From assembly GCA_027068085.1 (NCBI GenBank), contig JAMOUQ010000004.1, positions 124,001 to 188,000 on the forward strand: a stretch of 64,000 nucleotides of DNA, in the 5' to 3' direction. Both the position numbers and the translations under genes were made by a program. Source of the stretch: Desulfobacteraceae bacterium (GTDB lineage: Bacteria > Desulfobacterota > Desulfobacteria > Desulfobacterales > Desulfosarcinaceae). The notes beneath the pieces are model-generated. The model ran no database searches and was not told where the DNA came from. It saw nothing but the letters and a program-made list of their open reading frames with translations. Below, in pieces: positions 40,897 through 49,881 of the stretch (position 1 is the first letter of the stretch; each line of letters starts with the position of its first letter).

Positions 40897-42103
40897 GGCG
40901 GATGGCCTCCACTGGGTCTGCGACGGTGGCCCGGTGGGCCGGATAGACGGCGGCCAGCAGGCAGATCAGAAGGGCTGCGGCCGCCACCGCGCTCACGTCG
41001 GCGCTGCGTACGTTGACCGGAAAAGCCGAAATATAGAAGACATCGCCGGGAAGACGGATCAGGTGGTATTTATCCTGCAGATAACACAGGGTTAAGCCTC
41101 CCAGTGTGCCTGCCAGGGTTCCGGCCGCACCAACTGCCAGCCCCATGAGCAGGAAGATGGTCCGGATGTGGCCTGCGGTGGCCCCCATGGCTTTCAGCAC
41201 TGCGATATCTTTGGCCTTTTCAGAAACAAGGATCATCAGCCCGCTGAAGATGTTTACCGTGGCCACCAGGATGGTCAGGGCCAGGACGACGAACATGGTA
41301 GTCTTTTCCAACTTCATGGCTGAAAACAGGTTCCGGTTGCGTTCCATCCAGCTGACGGCCCTTAAGCCGGGACCAAGACGCCGGCTGATCCGCCGGCTGA
41401 TCTTTTTGGCGTCGAAGACATTCCCGGTCATAACCTCGATGGCGGTGGCTTCACCTGTCCGGCGCATGAGATGTTGAACGTCTTTCAGGCGGCCGAAGGC
41501 AAGGCTGCCGTCATAGAGCCAGACCCCGGTTTCGAAAACCGCCGTCACCCGGAAGCTCTTTATCACCGGCAGGAAACCGGCCGGGGTGATTATTCCCCTG
41601 GGAGCGATTATCCTGACCGTGTCGCCGGGAGCAACCGCCAGGCGGCCGGCCAGGGCTCTGCCCAGGACAAGTGGAGGCAAGGCTCCGGCCGTGGTGTCGC
41701 TGGAGATCAGGGTCTGCAAACCGGAAATCCCGAGCCCCTGCCCGGCCGGGGCGGCTATTCCCTTTAGTGTGGCTCCGGCGGTCCGAACAGAGCTTTGGAC
41801 CATGACTTCGGTTTTGAAAACCGGCCAGAAGGCGGTCACACCTTTCACGGCACCTATGGCGTGGGCAATTTCCCGATGATTGGTCAGGTTGCCGGACTTT
41901 GCCGAAACCACCACATGGGGCTCTATGGAAAGGATGCGGGCCTTCAAGTCCGCCTCGAAGCCTTCCATGACGGCTATGACAACTATCAACGCCATGACGC
42001 CTATGGCGACTCCGGCCGTGGCCAGAATCGAAATCAGGGCGATGAAGGCTTGTCTGGGCTTCGATTTCAAATAGCGACCGGTTATGAATATTTCAAAGCG
42101 CAT
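40889..42103 (-). CDS. lolC: Lipoprotein-releasing ABC transporter permease (LolC/E family)
   Basis: A 404-residue permease with the FtsX-like four-membrane-segment layout: RYLKSKPRQAFIALISILATAGVAIGVMALIVVIAVMEGFEADLK at the start, a periplasmic core (about 70-260), LTILVATVNIFSGLMILVSEKAKDIAVLKAMGATAGHI (the classic coupling segment) and a C-terminal pair of spans. The open frame runs to 42229, but the ATG at 42103 (MRFEIFITGRYL) matches the family start. Only one permease is present (no separate LolE), which suggests a homodimeric LolF-type pump; this is inference. Confidence 0.93.
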   Translation of the reverse strand: MRFEIFITGRYLKSKPRQAFIALISILATAGVAIGVMALIVVIAVMEGFEADLKARILSIEPHVVVSAKSGNLTNHREIAHAIGAVKGVTAFWPVFKTEVMVQSSVRTAGATLKGIAAPAGQGLGISGLQTLISSDTTAGALPPLVLGRALAGRLAVAPGDTVRIIAPRGIITPAGFLPVIKSFRVTAVFETGVWLYDGSLAFGRLKDVQHLMRRTGEATAIEVMTGNVFDAKKISRRISRRLGPGLRAVSWMERNRNLFSAMKLEKTTMFVVLALTILVATVNIFSGLMILVSEKAKDIAVLKAMGATAGHIRTIFLLMGLAVGAAGTLAGTLGGLTLCYLQDKYHLIRLPGDVFYISAFPVNVRSADVSAVAAAALLICLLAAVYPAHRATVADPVEAIRHG

Positions 42104-42274
42104 GAACCCGCCACTGAAATGCTCTTGGAGGAGAGGACACGACCGGTCCGGCTTCGTTTTGAGCCGGCCATGCGACTTGCGCGCGGCAAGAGCCAAGACG
42201 CCCGCGGTCCTGCCGGTCTCTTCTTGCATTGCTCCCGCCGGACAGGCCCAATGAAAGCCGCCCCTTCGGGGTGT

Positions 42275-43762
42275 TTACTGCCCCCTGGGTTTCATATGCG
42301 GGAACAGAATCACTTCGCGGATGGAAGCCGCATCGGTCAGCAGCATGACCAGCCGGTCAATACCAATTCCTTCTCCTGCGGTTGGAGGCATTCCGTATTC
42401 CAACGCCTCGATATAGTCTTCGTCCATCAAATGCGCCTCTTGGTCGCCGGCCTCGCGGTCCTCCACCTGCTGGAGGAATCTTTGGCGTTGATCCTCCGGG
42501 TCGTTCAATTCAGAGAAACCATTGGCTATTTCCCTTCCGGCGATGAACAGCTCGAAGCGTTCCGTCATTTCAGGCTGCTTGTCGCTCCGGCGCGAAAGCG
42601 GTGAGACTTCAACCGGGTACCCCGTGATGAAGGTCGGCTGGATCAACCGGGGTTCCACCAGGGCATCGAAAAGTTTGGTGATTATTTTCCCGATACGCCT
42701 GGTCTTTGTCAATTTTACGTTTTTCCCGGCGGCAAAAGAGATCAGGGCCTGTTTGTCGTTCAGGAGGGCCGGATCGAGGCCCGCCATCTGTTCAAGGGCT
42801 TCCACCAGCGGCAGGCGCTTCCAGGTGCCGGCAAGTTCGATGGTCTGACCCTGGTATTCTATGGCCGTTGTCCCCAGAACCTGCCGGGCAACCCGTGATA
42901 CCAGCTCTTCGGTAATGGCCATAAGGTCGTTGTAAGTGGCATAGGCCTGGTAGAATTCGAGCATGGTGAATTCAGGGTTGTGTTGGGTCGAGACCCCTTC
43001 GTTGCGGAAGTTGCGGTTGATTTCGAAAACCCGTTCGAATCCCCCCACCACCAGCCGTTTGAGGTACAGCTCGGGAGCTATCCGCAGATAAAGATCCATG
43101 TCCAGGGCGTTGTGGTGGGTCTTGAAAGGAGTTGCTTCCGCCCCGCCGGCAATAGGTTGCATCATGGGGGTTTCGACTTCCACGAAATCACGTTCGAGGA
43201 AAAAATTGCGGATCGACTGGACGATACGGCTGCGGGTAAGGAAAATGTTGCGGACCTCTGAATTCATGATCAGGTCCAGGTATCGCTGGCGGTACCGTTT
43301 TTCAGGGTCTTTGAGACCGTGAAATTTTTCCGGCAGGGGGCGAACGGCCTTGCTGAGAAGCTCAATTTTTTCGGCCAGCAGGGTCCATTCACCGGTCCTG
43401 GTTTTGAAAAGAGTGCCTTCCAGCCCCACGAAATCACCGATATCGAGCTGTTTGAACAGGGTGTAAGGCTCGGACCCCACCTTGTCTTTGCGGATGTAGG
43501 CCTGCATCTGCCCGCTGCGGTCGCGGAACCTGATGAAGGCGGATTTGCCGAACCTGTTGATGGCCATCATCCTGCCGGCGGTTTTGTAGGCAGTGTCGTC
43601 TTCCGAGGCCTGTGCCTGCTCCAGACTGTCGGCGGCCTCCTGAACCTGGGCCACGCTGTGGGTCACCTTGAAATGGTTGGGGTAAGGATTGATGCCTGCC
43701 TTGCGCAGCTGTTCGACCTTGGCCCTTCTTTTGGTCAGAATGTCTGTCTCTTTTTCCATCAA
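42275..43762 (-). CDS. lysS: Lysyl-tRNA synthetase (class II)
   Basis: A 495-residue class II synthetase. The N-terminal OB-fold anticodon-binding domain (AYKTAGRMMAINRFGKSAFIRFRDRSGQMQAYIRKDKVG) precedes the catalytic core with motif 1 (VEVETPMMQPIAGGAEATPFKTHHNALDMDLYLRIAPELYLKRLVVGG), motif 2 (EINRNFRNEGVSTQHNPEFTMLEFYQAYATY) and motif 3 (GEGIGIDRLVMLLTD). The family start MEKETDILTKRRAKVEQLRKAGINPYPN fits. It is the first gene of the minus-strand envelope array, with a 171-base gap to lolC. Confidence 0.97.
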   Translation of the reverse strand: MMEKETDILTKRRAKVEQLRKAGINPYPNHFKVTHSVAQVQEAADSLEQAQASEDDTAYKTAGRMMAINRFGKSAFIRFRDRSGQMQAYIRKDKVGSEPYTLFKQLDIGDFVGLEGTLFKTRTGEWTLLAEKIELLSKAVRPLPEKFHGLKDPEKRYRQRYLDLIMNSEVRNIFLTRSRIVQSIRNFFLERDFVEVETPMMQPIAGGAEATPFKTHHNALDMDLYLRIAPELYLKRLVVGGFERVFEINRNFRNEGVSTQHNPEFTMLEFYQAYATYNDLMAITEELVSRVARQVLGTTAIEYQGQTIELAGTWKRLPLVEALEQMAGLDPALLNDKQALISFAAGKNVKLTKTRRIGKIITKLFDALVEPRLIQPTFITGYPVEVSPLSRRSDKQPEMTERFELFIAGREIANGFSELNDPEDQRQRFLQQVEDREAGDQEAHLMDEDYIEALEYGMPPTAGEGIGIDRLVMLLTDAASIREVILFPHMKPRGQ

Positions 43763-44070
43763 ATATCCGTGTTGCTAAAATTTTCAGAAAATCATAATAC
43801 AAAACGGGTGTTTTCCGGCAAGCTGGATCGTCGCCGCACCATCTGCACCCGTTCGCCAAGGCTTTGTTTATGCCTTTCACATACAAGCAAAAAATGCTAA
43901 CCAATTCCTTTTGGGCTGTCAAGGCCAACTTGAATGGTATATGATGGCTCGATCGAAGTTGCATGTGGCTGAAATCAGAGGGGTAAATTTGCGACCGGAA
44001 GGTTTTTGCCACTTGCGGGACCCGTAATTTCCGGCAGGGCAAGGCGCGAGTTTGATCGGGCAAGGATTTT
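43763..44070. other. Divergent intergenic region between lysS and lptF
   Basis: Contains no credible gene. A plus-strand CTGTCA (about 43917) and TATGAT (about 43941), 18 bases apart, is a weak candidate promoter for lptF. AT-rich near the lysS start. Confidence 0.4.
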
Positions 44071-45294
44071 TTGGGGACGGAGAAATCAAGCTTGTTTGGC
44101 GGAATCATTTCAAGATATGTTTTCAGGCAGCTCTGGGCGCCTTTTGCCGTCAATCTCTTTTTTTTCACCTTTATTTTTCTGATGACCCAGTTGCTGCAGC
44201 TGACCGATCTGATAGTAAACCATCAGCTGGGACTGTTGCTGGTGGGCCGCATGATAATTTATACCATGCCTTTTTTTCTGCAGTTCATCATTCCCATGTC
44301 GGTTATGATGGCAATCCTCCTGACTCTTATGCGGATGAGTTCCGACAACGAGATCCTGGCCCTGAAGGCAGCCGGTATCAGCATAGTCAGGCTGCTGCCA
44401 CCGATTTTCAGCTTCGCCCTGATTTCATGCCTGGCAACGGCCCTGATCGCCATCTGGGGACTGCCCCACGGCCGGATGGCTGCCCGCCGGCTGATTTACC
44501 AGGTGGCTTCATCCAGCCTCGATGCCGCCATCAAGCCCCGGGTGTTCATCGACAGCTTCGACAGGGTCGTTCTCTACATCAACCAGGTGGCACCGGGCAG
44601 CGGTGTTTTGAAAGACATATTTATCGAGGATCGCAGGCGGAGCGATGTGGTCACCACTGTGGTGGCACCCCGCGGGGTACTCGTTACGGATCCCCGGGAC
44701 CGGGCGGTGATTCTGCGCCTGTTCGACGGCCAGATCCATCAGGTGGACATCGACCGGCAGATGGCCACGGCGGTCAGTTTTCACACCTACGACGTGCGCC
44801 TCGACATGAAGCAGCATCTGCATGACCCCGCCGGGGGTCCGAAAGACGAGGAGGAGATGAGCCTGGGCGAGCTGCGGGACTATCTCAGAAATGCCACCAG
44901 GAAAGACGCCCAGTATTATCTTACCCTGATGGAGTGGCATAAGAAGTTCGCTTTGCCTGTCGCCTGTCTGGCCCTGGCCCTGGTTTCCACCGCCCTGGGG
45001 ATTCAGACCCGCAGGAGCAAACCCGCCCACGCCATCGGGCTGGGACTCGGTTTTTTCCTCCTATACTATCTGATGCTGTCGGCCGGCTGGGTGTTCGGAG
45101 AGGCCGGAGTGTATCCCCCGCTGATCGGCATGTGGCTGCCCAACGCGGTCAGCGCGGGCATCGGGATCATTCTGCTGTCGAGAAAAGTGAAAGAAAAACC
45201 CCTGCCCAGTTTCGGCGGGAGACTGAAAGTGAGGGATCTGCTGAGATTTTTCCGCAAGCCGCATTCCGGCGGCGGAAGTGGACGAGGCTGTTGA
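44071..45294 (+). CDS. lptF: LPS export permease LptF
   Basis: Membrane component of the Lpt bridge that extracts LPS from the inner membrane (407 residues, DUF-type YjgP/YjgQ). It has three N-terminal membrane segments (about 22-42, 58-82, 100-120), a periplasmic beta-jellyroll-like core (about 130-290) and three C-terminal segments. Diagnostic are IISRYVFRQLWAPFAVNLFFFTFIFLMTQLLQL and the C-terminal LQT-like ALGIQTRRSKPAHAIGLGLGFFLLYYL. The frame starts at TTG 44071 or TTG 44092 (GGAG site before it). lptG follows after a 51-base gap; the ATPase LptB is not in this window. Confidence 0.92.
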   Translation: MGTEKSSLFGGIISRYVFRQLWAPFAVNLFFFTFIFLMTQLLQLTDLIVNHQLGLLLVGRMIIYTMPFFLQFIIPMSVMMAILLTLMRMSSDNEILALKAAGISIVRLLPPIFSFALISCLATALIAIWGLPHGRMAARRLIYQVASSSLDAAIKPRVFIDSFDRVVLYINQVAPGSGVLKDIFIEDRRRSDVVTTVVAPRGVLVTDPRDRAVILRLFDGQIHQVDIDRQMATAVSFHTYDVRLDMKQHLHDPAGGPKDEEEMSLGELRDYLRNATRKDAQYYLTLMEWHKKFALPVACLALALVSTALGIQTRRSKPAHAIGLGLGFFLLYYLMLSAGWVFGEAGVYPPLIGMWLPNAVSAGIGIILLSRKVKEKPLPSFGGRLKVRDLLRFFRKPHSGGGSGRGC

Positions 45295-45345
45295 TTTGTG
45301 GATCCGGTTTGCTGGTTGCAGAAACTTTAGGCGCTTAGGGCGATA

Positions 45346-46422
45346 ATGAAAATTATCAGCAGGTATATAGCCGGCCAGATAATCGCCAGCCTCTGCCTGG
45401 TGATGGCGGCCGTGATCGGGATCTACCTGGTGGTGGATTTCATCGAAAAGATCGACGACTTCATGGAAGCCGGGGTGGCCATGAAGTGGGCGGCGCTTTA
45501 CTTTGCTTTCAAGGTGCCGCTGATAGTTTCCCAGGTGCTGCCGGTGGCGGTCCTTTTGGCCATCCTGGTCACCTTCGGGCTGATGGCCAAAAACAATGAA
45601 ATCATCGCCCTCCAAAGCAGCGGTGTCAGCCACCTGGCGCTCCTGAAACCGGCGCTTGCCATCGGGGTGGCCGGCAGCATCCTTCTTTTTACCCTGGCCG
45701 AGGTGGCCGTCCCGCTGGCCATGTCCCGGGCCAATGCCATCTGGCTGGGCAAGGTAAAAGGGATCAACCGGGTGGTTACCAGAAAGAACGACATCTGGAT
45801 AAAGGGCCCGGCGAGGATACTCCATATTCAATACTATCATCCCGAGACCAAGACCGCTTACGGGATCTCCCTGAACCTGTTCGACCGCAATTTCACCCTG
45901 ACAAGACGCATCGACGCCAAGGAGGCCGTTTTCAAAGACGGCAGGTGGGTTCTGAAAGGCGTCATGGACCAGTACCCCCGTAAAAAACAGGGGGGGTTGA
46001 AAGTTCGTTTCCTGGATACCCTTGTCATGGATCTGGGTATCACCATGGACGATCTGCAGGAGGTGGCCAAGCCAACCGAAGAGATGAGCTTCGCAGAGCT
46101 GAAAGAATCGATCCGTCGTATCGAGGCCGAGGGTTACGACACCACCGCTTACCGGGTGGATCTGTATGGCAAGACGGCCTTTCCCTTCGTTTGTCTGATC
46201 CTGGCCTGCATGGGAGTCGGTATCGCCGGTTCGGGCAAGGTGCGTGACGGCCTGGCCTCCAGTGTGACCTACGGGCTGGCGGTGGCCTTTCTTTACTGGA
46301 CGTTTTACAGTTTCACCATGTCCCTTGGTTACGGGGCGGTTCTGCCGCCGCCGGTGGCGGCCTGGCTGGCCAACTGCGTCTTTTCCATCCTGGCCCTGAT
46401 AATGTTGATAAAGCTTTTGTAG
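45346..46422 (+). CDS. lptG: LPS export permease LptG
   Basis: Partner of LptF (358 residues). It starts MKIISRYIAGQIIASLCLVMAAVIGIYLVVDFIEKIDDFMEAG, with the conserved DFxEKxxxF segment, followed by MAKNNEIIALQSSGVSHLALLKP, the classic LptFG helix-turn, and three C-terminal membrane segments. Together with LptF and LptB2 it drives LPS movement towards the outer membrane. Same strand as lptF and waaA, which it precedes by 24 bases. Confidence 0.94.
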   Translation: MKIISRYIAGQIIASLCLVMAAVIGIYLVVDFIEKIDDFMEAGVAMKWAALYFAFKVPLIVSQVLPVAVLLAILVTFGLMAKNNEIIALQSSGVSHLALLKPALAIGVAGSILLFTLAEVAVPLAMSRANAIWLGKVKGINRVVTRKNDIWIKGPARILHIQYYHPETKTAYGISLNLFDRNFTLTRRIDAKEAVFKDGRWVLKGVMDQYPRKKQGGLKVRFLDTLVMDLGITMDDLQEVAKPTEEMSFAELKESIRRIEAEGYDTTAYRVDLYGKTAFPFVCLILACMGVGIAGSGKVRDGLASSVTYGLAVAFLYWTFYSFTMSLGYGAVLPPPVAAWLANCVFSILALIMLIKLL

Positions 46423-46446
46423 TGACAGAGGGAGACGCTTTTTTTC

Positions 46447-47784
46447 ATGGGAAGCTTGGCAACAACCTGGAAAGGAAAGACCGCCTGGTGGCTGTACAAT
46501 CTTTTTCTGACCACCAAGGCGGTTTTCACGGCCCCGGCATGGGTCCCGGTGGTGGTTGCGGTGGCCAAGCGGCGCCATAGCTTTGCCGGTCGCCTGGGCC
46601 TGCGCGGCCCGCAACGCTTCAGGGGCGGCAGGCCCATATGGATCCATGCCCTCTCGGTGGGTGAGGTCCGGTCGGCCGAGCCGCTTGTAAGACACCTGGC
46701 CGGGGCCGGAACTCCGCTGGTTGTGACCGCCTCCACCCGGAGCGGCTTCGGATTGGCCCGCAATCTGTTTGCCGGCCTGGACCTGCCGGTGGCCTATTTC
46801 CCCTACGATTTTGTTTTCAGCGTCCGGCATGCGGTCAGCAGGCTCCGGCCGGCGGCGGTGGTCATCGTCGAAACCGATATCTGGCCCAATTTCCTGGCCG
46901 AGATGAAAAGGCGGTCCATACCGGTTTACCTGGTCAACGGCCGGATCTCCGACCGGTCCTTCAGGCGCTTTGGACGGTTGGGGAAACTGGCCGGGCACCT
47001 GTTTTCAAACTTCACCACCATTTGCATGCAGACGGACGACGACGCCCGCCGGCTGCTGGCCCTGGGGGTGCCGCCGTCAAGGATCAGGGTCACCGGCAAC
47101 CTGAAGTTCGACCTTGCCCTGCCGTCTGAAAATGGAAAGCCGGGATCGGAAATGCGGAGACGCTGGAACCTGCCTGCAGATCGCAGCCTGATCGTGATCG
47201 GCAGCAGCCATCCCGGGGAAGAGGAGATTATCGTCAACGCCCTGGAGCCGCTGGTCCGAGGCAAGAACGGAGCCTGCCTGGTGGTGGCCCCCCGGGATGT
47301 GCGCCGGGCGGCCGGGATTGCTGAAAGGCTGCGCAAAGAGGGGTTCGCAGCCGGCATGATCGGCAGCCGGACATCTGCCGGGAGAGATCCCCAGGTTCTC
47401 GTGGTCGACCGGTTCGGGATTTTGCGGCACTTGTATGCCCTGGCGGATGCGGCCGTCATCGGCGGGAGTTTCGTGCCCGCCGGAGGGCACAACCCTGTTG
47501 AGGCCGCGGCCCTGGGGTGCCCGGTGATCTTCGGCCCGGACATGAGTGACTTCAGGCAGATTGCCGCCCTTTTGAAAGAGGCAGGGGCCGCCTTCCAGGT
47601 GCAAAAGCCCGAGAAGCTCAATCAGGTCGTCGCCCGATTGTTGTCCGATCGAAACCTGGCGGCCCGGATGGGGCAAAGGGGCCAAAGACTGGTTGCAGAA
47701 AACAGGGGTGCGGTCGAGAAAACGATTCAGGCCCTGCAGCTGAACCGGGCCGCATCCGACAGGGAGACCCCATCTGAAGCATGA
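46447..47784 (+). CDS. waaA: 3-deoxy-D-manno-octulosonic acid transferase
   Basis: Inner-membrane-associated GT30 enzyme (445 residues) that adds Kdo to lipid A precursor. A single N-terminal membrane segment, then GRPIWIHALSVGEVRSAEPLVRHL with the catalytic-type Glu (GEV), VIVETDIWPNFLAEMKRRSIPVYLVNGRISDRS, and GNLKFDLA, GSSHPGEEEII, GGSFVPAGGHNPVEAAALGCPVIFGPDMSDF near the C-terminus, all classical WaaA. The stop overlaps lpxK by four bases, so Kdo transfer and lipid A 4'-phosphorylation are coupled here. Confidence 0.95.
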   Translation: MGSLATTWKGKTAWWLYNLFLTTKAVFTAPAWVPVVVAVAKRRHSFAGRLGLRGPQRFRGGRPIWIHALSVGEVRSAEPLVRHLAGAGTPLVVTASTRSGFGLARNLFAGLDLPVAYFPYDFVFSVRHAVSRLRPAAVVIVETDIWPNFLAEMKRRSIPVYLVNGRISDRSFRRFGRLGKLAGHLFSNFTTICMQTDDDARRLLALGVPPSRIRVTGNLKFDLALPSENGKPGSEMRRRWNLPADRSLIVIGSSHPGEEEIIVNALEPLVRGKNGACLVVAPRDVRRAAGIAERLRKEGFAAGMIGSRTSAGRDPQVLVVDRFGILRHLYALADAAVIGGSFVPAGGHNPVEAAALGCPVIFGPDMSDFRQIAALLKEAGAAFQVQKPEKLNQVVARLLSDRNLAARMGQRGQRLVAENRGAVEKTIQALQLNRAASDRETPSEA

Positions 47785-48932
47785 TTACAAAGGCAGCCAC
47801 AAAGCTGAAACAGCGCATAGAGGATATAATCTGGTCCCAGGCAACAGAAAATCCTTTCTTGTCACTGGAGTCCTGCCTGCTGCTGGCTTCAAAGGTCTAC
47901 GGAGGTCTGGCGGCCGCCGACCGGGCCGCCTATCGGCTGGGGTTGAGGAAGGTGCGGCACCTGGACTGCAAGGTGATTTCGGTCGGCAACCTGGCTGCCG
48001 GCGGTACCGGCAAGACACCTTTTGTGCGCTGGCTGGCCTGTCTTCTCAAACGCCGGGGCTTGAAAGTGGCCGTTCTCGGCCGGGGATATAAAGGAAAGGG
48101 AGAAAAGCGCGGCAGCCTGGTTTCAGACGGCCGCAGGCTGCTGGTTTCCGCCCGGCAGGCCGGTGACGAACCCTGGCTGCTGGCCAGGACCCTGCCGGGT
48201 GTTCCGGTCGCTGCCGGCAAGGACAGATACGCCATGGGGCAGATGCTGGCCGACAGGTTCGCCCCCGAGGTGATCGTCCTGGACGACGGAATGCAGCACC
48301 ATCGTCTGTTCAGGGACCTGGAGATCGTCCTGCTGGACGCAAGCAGTCCTCTGGGCAACGGCTGCCTGCTGCCCCGCGGCCCCCTGCGGGAGCCGCCCGG
48401 TGCCCTGGCCCGGGCAGATGTAACGGTCTTTACCTGCAAAGGGAAGGGGAATTTTGCAGGATGTACATTGCCCCGGCAGACTGACTCTCGGAAGGCTGCC
48501 TTCAGGGCGTTTTACAGACCGGTGGTTCTTTTCAAGGTGGCCGGCGGGCAGGGGGTACGGCCGGACTGGCCGGATCTTTGTGAGCCGGGCCGTCTTGACG
48601 GCTCACTGCCGCCGGTGCCGGTCTTTGCCTTCAGTGGCGTTGCCAGGGGGCGTGATTTCGGCGCGGCCGTGAAGGCCATGGGGGCCGAGCTGGCCGGCGA
48701 GATAGCCTACGGCGATCACCACTGGTTCAGCCGGTCCGATATGGAACGGATCGAACGGGAGGCCCTCAGGGCCGGGGCCGGAATGCTGGTTACATCGGCC
48801 AAGGATTTTGCCCGCCTGGCCGGCCGGCATATCTGGACCCTGGACCTGGCGGTAGTCGACCTGGCGGTCGATCTGGCTCCGAGGAACGCAGAATTTACGG
48901 ATATCGTTCTGGACAAGTTGAAGGTTGGCTGA
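47781..48932 (+). CDS. lpxK: Tetraacyldisaccharide 4'-kinase
   Basis: Membrane-associated P-loop kinase (383 residues) that phosphorylates the 4' position of lipid A. The signature is CKVISVGNLAAGGTGKTPFVRWLA (Walker A about 73-80), followed by VAVLGRGYKGKG, GDEPWLLARTLPGVPVAAGKDRYAMG and VIVLDDGMQHHRLFRDLEIVLLDASSPLGNG (Asp pair), all conserved. Four-base overlap with waaA and about 1-base gap to the ELM1-like start. Confidence 0.95.
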   Translation: MITKAATKLKQRIEDIIWSQATENPFLSLESCLLLASKVYGGLAAADRAAYRLGLRKVRHLDCKVISVGNLAAGGTGKTPFVRWLACLLKRRGLKVAVLGRGYKGKGEKRGSLVSDGRRLLVSARQAGDEPWLLARTLPGVPVAAGKDRYAMGQMLADRFAPEVIVLDDGMQHHRLFRDLEIVLLDASSPLGNGCLLPRGPLREPPGALARADVTVFTCKGKGNFAGCTLPRQTDSRKAAFRAFYRPVVLFKVAGGQGVRPDWPDLCEPGRLDGSLPPVPVFAFSGVARGRDFGAAVKAMGAELAGEIAYGDHHWFSRSDMERIEREALRAGAGMLVTSAKDFARLAGRHIWTLDLAVVDLAVDLAPRNAEFTDIVLDKLKVG

Positions 48933-48933
48933 A

Positions 48934-49881
48934 ATGTTTCCTCTGAAGATATTGATAGTCAGCGATGGCCGGCCGGGCCATGAAAAGCAGAGCCGGGCGG
49001 TGGTTCAGGCCCTGGCAGGCCTGACGCCCGTTGAGCAGGCCCTGGTAAAGGTGCCGTTGCCTTCCCTGAAATCGGTTGCCGCCAGCGCGCTGCGCTATCT
49101 TGCCGGCTCCGGAACCAGGGGATGGCCGGCGGCCGACCTTGTCATCGGCACCGGCACCGGCACCCACCTGCCAATGCTGACTTACCGGCGCGGGCATCCC
49201 CACGCCAGGGTGGTTACCTGCATGTTGCCCGACCCACTGCTGCGAAACCGCTTCGACCTGTGCCTCGTTCCCCGCCACGACCGGCCGTCGGAGCGTTCCA
49301 ATATTTTTCTGACCAGCGGTCCTGCCTGCATGCAGGGCGTCTGCCGGAAAAAAGACAGGCAGCGCGGGCTGATACTGGTGGGCGGGGTGGACGAAAAGAG
49401 CCACCACTGGCATACGGAAACCCTGATTTCGCAGGTGGAGACCGTGGTTTCCCGTTGCCGGGATGTCACCTGGGTTATAGCTTCTTCTCCCCGCACTCCG
49501 GCTGACACCGAGGCCGGCCTGGAGGACCTTGCCGGCGCGCATGAGAAGGTGAGTTTTTTCCCGGCGGAAAAGACGCAGCCGGGCTGGATCGAGCGGCAGT
49601 ACGCTGCCAGCGGCCGGGTGTGGGTTACGGCCGATTCGGTTTCAATGCTCTACGAGGCCCTTTCTGCCGGCTGCAGCGTAGGCGTGCTGCCGGTGAAGTG
49701 GAAGAAAAAGAACAACAAATTCCAGCAGGGCATCGACGGCCTTGTGGCCGGACACCTGGTGGTGCCTTTCGACCTGTGGGCAGCCGGCCGGCTGCCCATG
49801 CCCCGAGGAACCTGTCTGGACGAGGCGGGCCGTTGCGCCAGGGAGATTCTGAAAAGATGGTGGCCAGAAAGATTACCGTAG
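48934..49881 (+). CDS. ELM1 family (DUF1022) protein
   Basis: A 315-residue protein of the mitochondrial-fission ELM1 family, in bacteria a set of unassigned, probable nucleotide-sugar-dependent enzymes close to LPS genes. The features are LKILIVSDGRPGHEKQSRAVVQAL, a TGTGTHLPMLTYRRGH segment, LCLVPRHDRP, and VWVTADSVSMLYEALSAGCSVGVLPV near 235. It starts one base after the lpxK stop (AAGG-type ribosome site) and overlaps the GT4 gene by 25 bases, so it is coexpressed with LPS enzymes. The reaction is unknown. Confidence 0.88.
   Translation: MFPLKILIVSDGRPGHEKQSRAVVQALAGLTPVEQALVKVPLPSLKSVAASALRYLAGSGTRGWPAADLVIGTGTGTHLPMLTYRRGHPHARVVTCMLPDPLLRNRFDLCLVPRHDRPSERSNIFLTSGPACMQGVCRKKDRQRGLILVGGVDEKSHHWHTETLISQVETVVSRCRDVTWVIASSPRTPADTEAGLEDLAGAHEKVSFFPAEKTQPGWIERQYAASGRVWVTADSVSMLYEALSAGCSVGVLPVKWKKKNNKFQQGIDGLVAGHLVVPFDLWAAGRLPMPRGTCLDEAGRCAREILKRWWPERLP

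Noticed and set aside
45061-46998. Minus-strand 645-codon open frame opposite lptF/lptG/waaA
   Set aside because: The plus strand has three recognisable LPS proteins; the antisense frame is Gly/His/Gln-rich with no domain and is a side effect of GC-rich codon use.
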